Shown in pieces: positions 7,385-16,160 of a DNA stretch of 64,000 nt. The DNA lies in contig NZ_JBHZGI010000002.1 of assembly GCF_051900535.1 (NCBI RefSeq), positions 124,001-188,000 on the forward strand. The letters run 5' to 3'. Source of the DNA: Frateuria_A sp051900535 (GTDB lineage Bacteria > Pseudomonadota > Gammaproteobacteria > Xanthomonadales > Rhodanobacteraceae). How positions within the stretch are numbered: the first letter of the stretch is position 1; each line of letters begins with the position of its first letter. The notes beneath the pieces were generated by a model. It saw only the letters and a list, made by a program, of their open reading frames with translations. It ran no database searches and was not told the origin of the DNA. A program made the position numbers and the translations under genes.

Positions 7385-7390
7385 TAGAAT
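7385..7390 (+). promoter_or_regulatory. -10 element of purC promoter
   Basis: TAGAAT lies 34 bases before the purC GTG start. The same hexamer precedes dinB in this window. No clear -35 is visible because the REP palindrome occupies that place. Confidence 0.45.
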
Positions 7391-7424
7391 AGGTCGCTTC
7401 CCCCCTTCGACGGCGGATCGCCCC

Positions 7425-8321
7425 GTGCCCACCACCCTGCTGCAATCGAACCTGCCCGGCCTGGACCTGATCCATCGCGGCAAGGTGCGCGACGTCTACG
7501 CGCTGTCCGACGACCGCCTGCTGATCGTCGCCACCGACCGCCTGTCCGCCTTCGACGTGGTGCTGCCCGATCCGATCCCGGGCAAGGGCGAGATGCTCAC
7601 GCAGATTTCCAACTTCTGGTTCGGCAAGACCGCGCACATCATTCCCAACCACCTGCTCGACGTGCCGCTTGCCGACGTGCTGCCCAAGGGCACGGACCTC
7701 ACGCTCTACGCCGGCCGCGCGGTGGTGACACGGCGCCTGAAACCGGTGCCGGTCGAGGCGATCGCGCGCGGCTACATCATCGGCTCGGGCTGGAAGGACT
7801 ACCAGGCCACCGGCAGGATCTGCGGCATCGCGCTGCCGCCGGGGCTGAAGCAGGCGCAGCAGCTGCCCGAGCCGATCTTCACGCCCTCGACCAAGGCCGC
7901 GGTGGGCGACCACGACGAGAACGTGAGCTTCGACGCGGTGGTGAACGCGGTGGGCCGCGAACTGGCCGACCAGGTGCGCGACGCGACGCTGGCGATCTAC
8001 CGCTGGGCGGCCGCCTATGCGGCCGAACGCGGCATCATCATCGCCGACACCAAGTTCGAGTTCGGCACCGATGCCGACGGCCGGCTGTACGTGATGGACG
8101 AGATGCTCACGCCCGACTCCTCGCGCTTCTGGCCGGCCGACGAATACCGCACCGGGATCAGCCCGCCCAGCTATGACAAGCAGTTCGTGCGCGATTACCT
8201 GGAAACGCTGGACTGGAACAAGAAGGCGCCCGGCCCGAAGGTGCCCGCCGAAGTCATCGAGCGTACCCGCGCGAAGTATGCCGAGGCACTCGAGCGCCTT
8301 GCCGGCATCCGCCTCGGCTGA
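7425..8321 (+). CDS. purC: phosphoribosylaminoimidazole-succinocarboxamide synthase (SAICAR synthetase)
   Basis: PurC ligates aspartate to CAIR using ATP in de novo purine synthesis. The 298-residue protein shows HRGKVRDVYAL at the N-terminus, the signature DRLSAFDVVLPDPIPGKG, IARGYIIGSGWKDY, and IIIADTKFEFG with VMDEMLTPDSSRFW. The length is that of the longer, eukaryote-like PurC found in many proteobacteria. Translation starts at GTG 7425 (VPTTLLQSNLPG), the only start giving the normal N-terminus. Two small membrane-protein genes follow at 12 and 0 bases spacing and may be co-transcribed. Confidence 0.96.
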   Translation: MPTTLLQSNLPGLDLIHRGKVRDVYALSDDRLLIVATDRLSAFDVVLPDPIPGKGEMLTQISNFWFGKTAHIIPNHLLDVPLADVLPKGTDLTLYAGRAVVTRRLKPVPVEAIARGYIIGSGWKDYQATGRICGIALPPGLKQAQQLPEPIFTPSTKAAVGDHDENVSFDAVVNAVGRELADQVRDATLAIYRWAAAYAAERGIIIADTKFEFGTDADGRLYVMDEMLTPDSSRFWPADEYRTGISPPSYDKQFVRDYLETLDWNKKAPGPKVPAEVIERTRAKYAEALERLAGIRLG

Positions 8322-8333
8322 AGGAGCGACGCC

Positions 8334-8804
8334 ATGCGCAGCATGCAGAGCTGGCTCGACGGCTACAGCGCCGACCACCGCAACCCGGTCAACCAGGTGA
8401 TCCACTGGATCTGCGTGCCGCCGATCGTGTGGACCGTGGTCGCGCTCCTGTGGACCGTGCCGGTGCCGAGCGCCTTTCTCAAGCCCGGCGCGTGGGCAGT
8501 GTTCGCGATGGTGCTGGCGTTCGCCTGGTACTGGAAGCACTCGCACCGGCTCGGCGGCGCGCTGCTGGTCGCCTTCGTCGCGCTGGCGCTCCTCACCGCA
8601 TGGTTGTTCGATCTGCTCGGGCCGGTGCGCCTGCGCTGGGTCGCCATCGCCGTGTTCGTGGTGGCCTGGATCGGCCAGTTCGTCGGCCACAAGTTCGAGG
8701 GCCATCGACCCAGTTTCCTCACCGACCTCTCCTACCTGCTGGTCGGTCCCGCCTGGCTGATGGAAAAGTTCCTGCGCCGGCTCGGCTTCAAGGCTCGCGA
8801 CTAG
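8334..8804 (+). CDS. Mpo1-like / DUF962 membrane protein
   Basis: The 156-residue protein has the DUF962 (YGL010w/Mpo1) hallmark N-terminus: W-L-DGYSADHRNPVNQVIHWICVP. Several hydrophobic helices follow (about residues 27-47, 56-75, 79-97, 103-122) and the late motif HKFEGHRPSFLTDLSYLLVGP. In yeast, Mpo1 is a membrane dioxygenase of 2-hydroxy fatty acid alpha-oxidation that uses these conserved histidines with iron. Whether the bacterial member does the same is unproven. AAGGAG precedes the ATG. It sits 12 bases after purC. Confidence 0.85.
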   Translation: MRSMQSWLDGYSADHRNPVNQVIHWICVPPIVWTVVALLWTVPVPSAFLKPGAWAVFAMVLAFAWYWKHSHRLGGALLVAFVALALLTAWLFDLLGPVRLRWVAIAVFVVAWIGQFVGHKFEGHRPSFLTDLSYLLVGPAWLMEKFLRRLGFKARD

Positions 8805-9212
8805 ATGCAAACCCTGCTTACCCTGCTCAGCACCCTGCTCTGGTGGGTGCTGTACGGCTCGATCGTCGCCCTGTTCGCCAGCCTGATCGCCTGGCCGGTG
8901 TTGCGCTGGAGCGAGCGCAGCAACGTGGTGTTCAACCGCGTGTACTTCGCCTGCCTGTTGTGGAGCCTGCTCGGGTTGCTGCTGGTCGGGCTGGTGGCGG
9001 CGCACGAAGGCAACGTGAGGCCGCCGTACGGGCCCTTGCTTGCCTCGCTGCCACTGCGCCTTGCACTGGTCGTCGACATGCTGGTGGGCGCCCTGTTGCT
9101 ATGGCGGCTGACGCCGCGCATCGACGCCCATCGCATCCGCCCCACCAGCGCCTGCATGGCGATGGCCGCCGTGACGGCGGTGGTGTTCGGCATCGCGACC
9201 AGCCTGGCCTGA
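8805..9212 (+). CDS. hypothetical four-helix membrane protein
   Basis: The start codon follows the previous stop (TAG) with no gap, so the gene is probably coupled to the DUF962 gene. The 135 residues are mostly hydrophobic with about four transmembrane segments (TLLWWVLYGSIVALFASLI, FACLLWSLLGLLLVGLVA, ALVVDMLVGALLLW, AAVTAVVFGIATSLA). No family motif was recognised. It ends close to a REP-like palindrome that may serve as a terminator. Confidence 0.7.
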   Translation: MQTLLTLLSTLLWWVLYGSIVALFASLIAWPVLRWSERSNVVFNRVYFACLLWSLLGLLLVGLVAAHEGNVRPPYGPLLASLPLRLALVVDMLVGALLLWRLTPRIDAHRIRPTSACMAMAAVTAVVFGIATSLA

Positions 9213-9248
9213 GGCGCAAACGCTTCGGTCCACCCTTCCGCACCCCGG

Positions 9249-9274
9249 CCGTAGGGCTGGAGCGAGCCCTACGG
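9249..9274. repeat. palindrome overlapping the stop of the GH43 gene
   Basis: CCGTAGGGCT and AGCCCTACGG form perfect 10-base arms around six bases (GGAGCG). It lies between convergent genes and contains the TAG stop of the minus-strand GH43 gene (9269-9271), so the repeat supplies the end of that coding frame. It is related in sequence to the GGGCGGGCT-type repeats elsewhere. It may act as a bidirectional transcription end, though no T-run follows. Confidence 0.65.
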
Positions 9275-10264
9275 TTGATGCGGCGGTGCACCCGGCTTGC
9301 CGAAATCCGGCACGCCATCGGCCGTCCAGCCGATCGGCTGGATGCGCGGCGCGCGGCGTGCGGTGCACTTCCAGCCCGGGCCGCCGTTGGCGTGGTAGAT
9401 GATCCAGTCGCGCCCGTGCGTGTCCTTGAAGAAGCCGTTGTGGCCGGGCGCGTAGATGCGGTGTTCCGGTGAACTGGCGAACACGGGCCGCGGGGATTTG
9501 TGCCACGACGCCGGATCGAGCAGGTCGGCTTTTCCGTCGGCCTGCAGCAGGCCCAGGGCGTAGTCGTCCGACCAGCAGGCGCTCGCCGAATAACTCAGGA
9601 ACACCTTGCCGTCCGGTCCCTGCAGGAACTCCGGGCCTTCGAGGATCTTGCGCCCGCCCTGCATCTCCCACGTGTAGGTGGGTGCGGCGATGTCCACCTG
9701 CGGCGAGCCGAGCGTCCACGGATTGGTCATCGGTGCGATCACCAGGTCGCTGTGGTCGCCGACATAGGCCGAGTAGACGAAGTACCAGCGGCCGCCGTGC
9801 TTGAACACCGTGCCGTCGATGCCGGTGTGGCCGGTCTTGAGCATGCCCCGCGCGATCCAGTGCCCACCGGTCGGATCGGGCGAGGCGTTCTCCAGCACGA
9901 ACACATGGCGGTGGTCGTCGTCGTTGTGCCCGGCCTCGGCGGCGGTGAAGTAGAGATACCACTTGCCTTCGACGAAGTGCAGCTCGGGCGCCCACACCGC
10001 CACCGAACCCGGCCCCTGCTTCGGCGGCCGCCACACGACCACCGGCTCGGCCTGCGCCAGCTGGCGCAGGTCGCCGGTCTTGCGCAGCTCGATGCGGTCG
10101 CCGGAGGTGCTGGTGTAGTAATAGACGCCGTCGCGCTGGATCACCCACGGATCCGGTCCCGACGGAAGGAGCGGCGTCGCGTAGTCCTGGCTCCCGGCCG
10201 CCCATGCCGTGCCGCCCGCGAGCAGCAGGGCCAGGCCGGCGAGCATCGAGCGATTCAAAGGCAT
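9269..10264 (-). CDS. secreted GH43-family glycosidase (alpha-L-arabinofuranosidase/arabinanase type)
   Basis: The 331-residue protein has a signal peptide (MPLNRSMLAGLALLLAGGTAWA) and a five-bladed beta-propeller GH43 domain. The expected inverting catalytic set is visible: Asp38 in SGPDPWVIQ (base), Asp150 in HTGIDGTVF (pKa modulator) and Glu212 in ILEGPEFL (acid). WAPELHFVEGKWYLYFTA is the usual second-blade motif. GH43 enzymes of this type remove arabinose or xylose side chains or act on arabinan. It is exported and lies 40 bases downstream of the GH93-like gene on the same strand, which supports arabinan as substrate. Exact specificity cannot be read from sequence. Confidence 0.88.
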   Translation of the reverse strand: MPLNRSMLAGLALLLAGGTAWAAGSQDYATPLLPSGPDPWVIQRDGVYYYTSTSGDRIELRKTGDLRQLAQAEPVVVWRPPKQGPGSVAVWAPELHFVEGKWYLYFTAAEAGHNDDDHRHVFVLENASPDPTGGHWIARGMLKTGHTGIDGTVFKHGGRWYFVYSAYVGDHSDLVIAPMTNPWTLGSPQVDIAAPTYTWEMQGGRKILEGPEFLQGPDGKVFLSYSASACWSDDYALGLLQADGKADLLDPASWHKSPRPVFASSPEHRIYAPGHNGFFKDTHGRDWIIYHANGGPGWKCTARRAPRIQPIGWTADGVPDFGKPGAPPHQP

Positions 10265-10304
10265 GGGATCTCCGGGCGTGGCGTTGCGTGCGCGCTACCG
10301 CGAG

Positions 10305-11864
10305 CTATCGTCCGGTCGCCGGATCGAGCTGCACGTAATCGATGTCGGCCGGTCGCCCGGCGCCCTCGAGCACCACGGTGTTGTCGCCCTCGCGCAGGCT
10401 GCCGCTGGCGGTGGCCACGTGCCAGCCGTCGCGGTCCGGGCGATCGGTGGTCTTCCACACCGCGCCGTTGACGCGCAGCACCGGCATCGCCGGCGTGAAA
10501 CCCAAGTCCTGCCAGCGAACCGTGGCGCGATAGTTGCCGCCGGTCGGCACATGCACTGGGAACGTGAGCTGGCCACCTGGCGCGGAAGCCATGCGTGCCT
10601 TGGCACCGTTCGAGGCCGTCCCGTCGCCGATACGCACCGACCAGCGGCGCACTGCGTCCTCGGCCTCGTAGCGGTCGAAGCGGGCTGGCGCGTCGGCATA
10701 CATGACGATGTTCTTGCGCGCATCCTCCGGCTCGGCCGCCGTGGACGAGGTGGTCGCATGCCAGAGGCGCCCGCCCGGCATCGCGAGCAGCGCCTGCGTC
10801 CAGCCCGCGTGGATGTTGCCGGTGAGTTTCCGGACCGGCGCCTCGGCTTCCCACCAGGGTCCGCGGCCGCCGTCGTTGTTCCAGTAGATGCTGCGGCCGG
10901 ACGGATCGCCGTCGCCACCGGCACGTTCGGCCACCACCGCGATCACGCCGGGGCCATTGCTCCAGGGCAGCCAGCGCACGATCGGCGAGGCGGCCGGCCA
11001 CGCGCCCGCGGCGGTGCGCACCGGCGTGCCACGATCGGCGGGGTTGCCCCAGTCCAGGCCGTCGGCGCTGATCTTCAGATAGACCTGTCCGTTGCGTGGA
11101 CCGTCGATGTCCTCATAGGTCATCACGTAGCGACCGTCCGGCAGGCGATCGACCACGGCCATGCCGGGACGCTCGACGCCGCCGGGGATGGCCACGTCCA
11201 CTTTTTCCTCGCCCCAGGTGCGGCCGCCGTCGGTCGAGACCTTGTGCGCGAGCAGCTGGTTGAAGCCCGTGTCCTTGTGATCCTCGCTGGAGTAGTAGGC
11301 GACCAGCCGCCCGTCGTCGAGACGGTGGATGTTCGGCTCCCACACGCCGTGGTTGTCCTTGTCGCTCGGGTTGCCGCCGCCCTTGACGATCGAGCCGCGG
11401 TAACGCCAGCTGCGGCCGCCGTCGGTGGAGGCGTACATCTGCAGGTCTTCGGCGACCAGGCGCCCGGTGGCGTCGTCGCCGGTGGCGTTGGCGCCCAGCA
11501 GCAGCGTACCGGCCGGCAGATCGGCGCTGGGCTTGGCCAGCTCGGACAGGTGCGGCTGCCAGCGCAGTTGCCAGCGTGGGTCCTTGCCGTGCGCCTGGTC
11601 GGTCACGTTCGACAGGAAGCGCCAGTGCGCGCCGCCGTCATCGCTCCCGTACAGCGGGATGCCGGCCATGCCGTCGCGCTCGAACACCATCAGCATGCGG
11701 CCGTTCGCGGCGGCATCGGGCTGGTGTTCGAGGCGCACCACCGACACGTAGCCCACGCCGTCGGCCAGCACCTGGCCGCGCGTACCCGGCGGCGCCGAAG
11801 CGGCGGTGGCCGTACCCATGCAGGCCAAGGCGAACGCCAGGGAGAGGGGAAGCAAGCGCTTCAT
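10305..11864 (-). CDS. GH93-like exo-arabinanase (sialidase-fold) with C-terminal CBM
   Basis: A 519-residue exported enzyme (signal peptide MKRLLPLSLAFALACMGTATA) has a six-bladed sialidase-type propeller with Asp boxes at about 74-81 (SDDGGAHW), 146-153 (STDGGRSW) and 207-214 (STDGGRTW). The segments YVSVVRL, LSNVTDQ, VWEPNIHRLDDGRLVAYYS and ERPGMAVVDRLPDGRYVMTYE closely follow the GH93 exo-1,5-alpha-L-arabinanase pattern rather than true sialidases, as no FRIP motif is present. Residues 394-519 (YEAEDAV...GGNYRATVRW...DNTVVLEG) look like a CBM35/CBM6-type carbohydrate-binding module. GGAGG precedes the ATG. With the adjacent GH43 enzyme it would degrade arabinan to arabinobiose and arabinose. 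Confidence 0.8.
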   Translation of the reverse strand: MKRLLPLSLAFALACMGTATAASAPPGTRGQVLADGVGYVSVVRLEHQPDAAANGRMLMVFERDGMAGIPLYGSDDGGAHWRFLSNVTDQAHGKDPRWQLRWQPHLSELAKPSADLPAGTLLLGANATGDDATGRLVAEDLQMYASTDGGRSWRYRGSIVKGGGNPSDKDNHGVWEPNIHRLDDGRLVAYYSSEDHKDTGFNQLLAHKVSTDGGRTWGEEKVDVAIPGGVERPGMAVVDRLPDGRYVMTYEDIDGPRNGQVYLKISADGLDWGNPADRGTPVRTAAGAWPAASPIVRWLPWSNGPGVIAVVAERAGGDGDPSGRSIYWNNDGGRGPWWEAEAPVRKLTGNIHAGWTQALLAMPGGRLWHATTSSTAAEPEDARKNIVMYADAPARFDRYEAEDAVRRWSVRIGDGTASNGAKARMASAPGGQLTFPVHVPTGGNYRATVRWQDLGFTPAMPVLRVNGAVWKTTDRPDRDGWHVATASGSLREGDNTVVLEGAGRPADIDYVQLDPATGR

Positions 11865-11970
11865 GGATGACCTCCACGTCGGTGCCACGGCACACGCGCC
11901 GTGCCGGAGAGAAAAGAGCGGGCGACGCCGGCGGGCGGGGAGCGACCGCCGGCGTCGTTGCCCTGCCCGC

Positions 11971-14772
11971 TCAAAGCTTGAAGCGAACGCCCAGACCCAC
12001 GGTGCGGTCCTGGTAGCGGATGTCACGCGGCCGCGTGGTGCCATCACCCCAGTACTGGTGCAGGTCCTCGCCGGTCAGGTTGGTCGCCGACAGCACCACG
12101 GTGGTGTTGGGATTGACGTCGTAGCCGATCGACAGGTCCAGCTGGTTCGCCGGCTCGATCTCGTCGTGGTTGCCGGCCACCGTCGGCTGGGTGAAAAAGT
12201 CGATGAAGCGGCTGCGGTAGTTGTAGGCCAGTCGGGCCGAGAAGCCGTACTTCTCGTACATCAGCACGGCATTGCCGTTGCGCTTGGACACGTTCTGCAG
12301 CGGCGAGGCCACCACAGGGCCGCCCAGGAACTGCGGCGAGCGGGTCGAGCCGTCGATGTAGGTGAAGTTCAACTGCACGCCCAGGCCGCTCAGGGCACCC
12401 GGCAGGAAGTCGAAGAACTGCTGGTAGGCGACTTCGGCGCCATCCAGGTGGCCGCTGCCCGCGCTCTGCGGCGAGGACAGCTGGTAGGCCTCGCCGTTGA
12501 TCGTCACGTCGGTCACGTAGTTCTGGATGTAGCCGTTGATGTCGCGGTAGAACACGCCGCCGCTGACGTAGCCGGACGGTGCGAAGTACCACTCCAGCGA
12601 CGCGTCGTAGTTGTTCGACTTGATCGGCTTGAGGTTCGGGTTGCCGCTGGCGGCCGCGCCGGCGCGATTGATCGTGCCGGGATTGAGCGAGATCGACGGG
12701 TTGAGCTGGCCGAAGCCCGGGTAGGTGATGGTCTTGGCCGCGACCAGGCGCAATTGCAACGCGTCGGTGAAGTGCAGGTTGAAGCTCAGGTTGGGCAGGT
12801 ACACCGGCTCGTTGGTGTCCACCGACAGCGGCGAGTAGATGCCGGTGGCGGCATTGAACGAGTAGGCATCGAGGTTGCGCTTGACGCGCTCGACGCGCAT
12901 GCCCATCAGGCCGTCCACCGGCAGGCCGAACAGCGTGGTGTCATAGCCCGCCTGCAGGTAACCGGCGAGAGTCTTCTCGTCGATGTTGTAGTAGCGGCCC
13001 GGGTTCACCGGCGCCGTGCCGGCCGGCAGGCCGTACAGGCCGCGGATCGCGTCGGCGTTGGCGGTGAGGTAGTTGAAGCAGCCGGTCAGCCACGACACGG
13101 GGATCGCCGAGGTGGTCGGCATCGAGCAGAAATAGCCGTCCGGGAAGCGCGCGGTGACCTGGTTGGCCGGGTTCGGGGTCTCGACGATGTTGCCGGTGCC
13201 GGCGCCGCCCGGCGGCGGGGTCGAGATTTCCACGCTGCCGGTGTACTGGGCCTTGTGGTCGGCGTAGCGCAGGCCGAAGTCGAGGTAGCTGAAGAAGTCG
13301 CCGGCGATGTCCAGGTTGCCGTCGCCGCGCCAGGCCCACTGCTTGCCGCGCTCGGTGTGCCAGGTCTGGAACAGGCCGTTCAAGTAGTAGTTGTTCGGAT
13401 CGAGCTGCTGGTCGTTGCCCAGCGACCAGTTCTGCTGGTTGCCGGCGGTGCCGTTCCACACCGTGGTCACCGGCCCCTTGAGGAAGGTGTCGACGATGAA
13501 GGTGTTGTCGTTGAACGAGGTCTGGCCGTAGGACAGGTCCGTGCTCAGGCGCAGCCGGTCGCCGTGCCACTTCACGCCGACCGCGTGCTGCATGTCGTGG
13601 CCGTGCTGCACGTGCGCCTGGGTGCTGGTGGCGGCGTAGGTGTTGCCGGTCCAGGTGCCGCTGGCGGCGTCGCAGATGGTCTGGCCCTCGAACGGCGAGC
13701 CGGTGAGCTGGTTGGCGTAGCAGTTGTCGGTGACGGTCAGGTTGGTCGGGCTGACCGCGCCGACCGGGAAGGAAAAGTAGAACGGCTGGTTGTAGTCGTC
13801 CGACATCCAGTCGTACAGGCCCTCGGCGTACACCTCGGTGCTGTCGTTGGGTTTCCACTGCAGCGCGTAGTTGAGTTCCGGACGTTGGCGGTAGCCGATG
13901 TTGTAGTCGGCACCGAAGCCGTTGGGCGCGGCGATCAGGTTGCCCGCGTCGGTGCGGATCGGCGTGCCGGTGCCGTCGGTCAGCACCTTCGGGAAGTCGC
14001 CCCACACCGCGTTGTACTGATAGTGCTGCGCCATGAAGCTGGCGTTGACCAGCGCACCCACCTCACCGATGCCGGTCTGCCAGCGGTCGCTGGCCAGCAC
14101 GCTGAAGTTGGGATCGGTGCGACCGCCGTACTTGCTGTGGGTGGCGGTGTAGGTCGCCGCCACCTTGGCGCCGTCGAAGTCGAATGGACGATAGAGCTGC
14201 ATGTCGACCACGCCGGCGATGCCGCCGTCGGGCAGGCTCGCCTCGGAACTCTTGTAGACCGAGACCGTCTTGACCGCGGTGGCCGGCAGGTTCTGGAACG
14301 CGAAGCCGCGGCCGACGCCGCTGAAGATCTCGCGGCCGTTGAGCGTGGTGATGACGTTGGGCAGCCCGCGGATCACCACCGAGCTGGTCTCGCCCTGGAA
14401 GCCCTGCGCCACCTGCACGCCGGTGATGCGCTGCATGGCGTCGGCCACGCTGTTGTCCGGCAGCTTGCCGATGTCCTCGGCGACGATCGAGTCGACCACC
14501 ATGCGCGAATCCTGCTTGAGCGACTGCGCGCTCTCCAGGCTCTGGCGCAACGGCGTGACGGTGACCTGCGACAGGTTGACGACTTTCTGCTTGTCGTCCG
14601 CTTGCGCGGTGCCGCTCTTGCGCTTGCTCGCTTGCGTGTTTTGCGTGCTGGCGTCGGTAGAAGACTGGGCGCCGGTGGCGTCGGGTGCCGGCGCATCCTG
14701 CGCGTGCGCGGAGGCGAAAGCCGCGGCGATCGCGGCCGCCAGGATCGTCACGGAAATGCGGTTGCGGTACAT
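11971..14772 (-). CDS. TonB-dependent outer-membrane receptor (oligosaccharide uptake)
   Basis: The 933-residue protein has a signal peptide ending AHAQ, a low-complexity linker, and the sequence VVNLSQVTVTPLRQSLESAQSLK before the plug domain (KLPDNSVADAMQRITGVQV, VVIRGLPNVITTLNGREIF, SLPDGGIAGVVDMQLYRP). A long beta-barrel domain ends in the outer-membrane insertion signature GVRFKL. It belongs to the Xanthomonas/Caulobacter-type receptors that import plant oligosaccharides with TonB-ExbBD energy. It is flanked on the same strand by four carbohydrate enzymes, so it is the import gate of this locus. The ligand is probably an arabino- or galacto-oligosaccharide, by inference from neighbours. 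Confidence 0.93.
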   Translation of the reverse strand: MYRNRISVTILAAAIAAAFASAHAQDAPAPDATGAQSSTDASTQNTQASKRKSGTAQADDKQKVVNLSQVTVTPLRQSLESAQSLKQDSRMVVDSIVAEDIGKLPDNSVADAMQRITGVQVAQGFQGETSSVVIRGLPNVITTLNGREIFSGVGRGFAFQNLPATAVKTVSVYKSSEASLPDGGIAGVVDMQLYRPFDFDGAKVAATYTATHSKYGGRTDPNFSVLASDRWQTGIGEVGALVNASFMAQHYQYNAVWGDFPKVLTDGTGTPIRTDAGNLIAAPNGFGADYNIGYRQRPELNYALQWKPNDSTEVYAEGLYDWMSDDYNQPFYFSFPVGAVSPTNLTVTDNCYANQLTGSPFEGQTICDAASGTWTGNTYAATSTQAHVQHGHDMQHAVGVKWHGDRLRLSTDLSYGQTSFNDNTFIVDTFLKGPVTTVWNGTAGNQQNWSLGNDQQLDPNNYYLNGLFQTWHTERGKQWAWRGDGNLDIAGDFFSYLDFGLRYADHKAQYTGSVEISTPPPGGAGTGNIVETPNPANQVTARFPDGYFCSMPTTSAIPVSWLTGCFNYLTANADAIRGLYGLPAGTAPVNPGRYYNIDEKTLAGYLQAGYDTTLFGLPVDGLMGMRVERVKRNLDAYSFNAATGIYSPLSVDTNEPVYLPNLSFNLHFTDALQLRLVAAKTITYPGFGQLNPSISLNPGTINRAGAAASGNPNLKPIKSNNYDASLEWYFAPSGYVSGGVFYRDINGYIQNYVTDVTINGEAYQLSSPQSAGSGHLDGAEVAYQQFFDFLPGALSGLGVQLNFTYIDGSTRSPQFLGGPVVASPLQNVSKRNGNAVLMYEKYGFSARLAYNYRSRFIDFFTQPTVAGNHDEIEPANQLDLSIGYDVNPNTTVVLSATNLTGEDLHQYWGDGTTRPRDIRYQDRTVGLGVRFKL

Positions 14773-14887
14773 GGTGGAACCTCCGGTCAGAAGATCGCGG
14801 CGGCCGCAACCGCGGCGCCGTGCTGGGTCTGGGTGCGCGGCAGGCTGGGACGCCGTGCCGCGGGAAGGACGGTGAAGAGCGGAGCAG

Positions 14888-16072
14888 TCATCGCGTCGTC
14901 GCCGCGGCGGACGCGGGAACCATCAGCGCCGCCTCGGGCACCACGCCGCGCGGGGCGTGGGAAAGCGCGCGCAGGATGTCGGCCTCGCGCTGGCGGTACG
15001 GGGTGCCGTCGCCGTGCAGCAGGTCGTGGAACCAGATCGTCGGCGGCTGCATCGTGTAGGGACGCTGCCAGGAATCCCACGGCATGATGGTCTGGCTGCG
15101 CCCTTCGACGAAGCCCCAGTTGACCATGCCCACGTCGAGCTTCTTGGCCAGCGGCAGTACGCCGTCGATGGTCGATCCCGCGCCGCGCGCCATGTACTCG
15201 GTGCAGATCAGCGGACGGCCATAACCGGCGAGCTGGCGCACGCGGCTGGCGAATTCCTCCGGCCAGCCATAGCTGTGGAAAGTGATCACGTCGGACTGCT
15301 CGAGCTGCGTACGCTCGACCGCATTGAGCTTGCCCAGGTCCGACCAGTCCTCGTCATGCCACACGCCGCTGGTGAGCGGCTGCGTCGGCGCGGCGCTGCG
15401 CGCCCAGCCGAACACCTGCGGCAACAGCTTGGCGACCAGCGCGACCTTGTCCTTGGGCTCGCGCGCGTCGTAGTTGCCGCCACCCGGGTTGTCAGGCTCG
15501 TTCCAGACGTCCCACGCCAGTACGCGATCGTCCTTGGCGAAGCTTCCGACGATGTCCTTCACGTACTGCTCCAGCCGCGGGTACTGGCCGGGATCGGTCA
15601 TCGCCACGCCGGGGCTCTGCACCCAGCCGGAGTTGTGCACACCGGGGATCGGCGGATGCTGCGGGCCGAGTTTCGGCTCGGGGTCCCAGCACGAATCGAA
15701 CAGCACGAAGATCGGCTTGATGCCGTGCTTGTCGGCGATCGTCAGGAACTGCTCGATGCGGTGCTTGAAACCTTGCGGGTCCTGCTTCCACAGCAAGTCG
15801 TGCAGGAACACGCGCATGGTGTTCATGCCCAACTGCTGCGCCCAGCCTAGTTCCTTGTCGATGCGCGCCGGATCGAAGGTCTCGCCCTGCCACATCTCCA
15901 GTTCGTTGATCGCGTTCGCCGGCACGTAGTTGCTGCCCAGCGGCCAGCGCTGGTGTTCGTACCAGGCGTGCGCCTTGGCGCTCGTCCAGCGCGCCGGGGC
16001 ATCGGCGGCCGGCGCGCGCGGGGCGACGAGCGCCGCCGCGCCGAATGCCAGGGCCAACAGTGCGTGTTTCAT
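14888..16072 (-). CDS. secreted clan GH-A (GH5-like) glycoside hydrolase
   Basis: A 394-residue exported protein (signal peptide MKHALLALAFGAAALVAPRAPAA) has a TIM-barrel of the cellulase superfamily. The acid/base is Glu192 in AWDVWNEPDNPGG and the nucleophile is Glu292 in LICTEYMARG, the expected 100-residue spacing of a retaining clan-A enzyme. NTMRVFLHDLLW and IKPIFVLFDSCWDP are further barrel-strand motifs. GAGGAG lies just upstream of the ATG. Substrate specificity is not deducible; beta-galactan, xylan and mannan are all possible. The position between the TonB receptor and mutarotase genes argues for the same oligosaccharide pathway. Confidence 0.78.
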   Translation of the reverse strand: MKHALLALAFGAAALVAPRAPAADAPARWTSAKAHAWYEHQRWPLGSNYVPANAINELEMWQGETFDPARIDKELGWAQQLGMNTMRVFLHDLLWKQDPQGFKHRIEQFLTIADKHGIKPIFVLFDSCWDPEPKLGPQHPPIPGVHNSGWVQSPGVAMTDPGQYPRLEQYVKDIVGSFAKDDRVLAWDVWNEPDNPGGGNYDAREPKDKVALVAKLLPQVFGWARSAAPTQPLTSGVWHDEDWSDLGKLNAVERTQLEQSDVITFHSYGWPEEFASRVRQLAGYGRPLICTEYMARGAGSTIDGVLPLAKKLDVGMVNWGFVEGRSQTIMPWDSWQRPYTMQPPTIWFHDLLHGDGTPYRQREADILRALSHAPRGVVPEAALMVPASAAATTR

Positions 16073-16160
16073 GCGAACTCCTCGTGGCGCCGGGGCGCCT
16101 TGCAGGCAAACGCTCCCCGTGGGCGCCGCTCGCGGCACCCTCGGGACGGGATGGGCCGGG

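Noticed and set aside
6138..9005. A 955-codon minus-strand frame in phase with djlA
   Set aside because: Only the last 268 codons are djlA, with its own start coupled to the cytochrome gene. The upstream part overlaps purC and DUF962 on the other strand and has no protein-like composition.
10305..11864. A true sialidase
   Set aside because: Asp boxes are present, but the FRIP motif and arginine triad are not; the WEPNIH and VTYE-type motifs fit GH93 exo-arabinanases better.
11806..15087. A 1093-codon plus-strand open frame opposite the TonB receptor and GH93 genes
   Set aside because: It is an antisense shadow caused by very high GC third positions. It has no ribosome site or recognisable domain, and the minus strand there carries clear signal peptides and family motifs.
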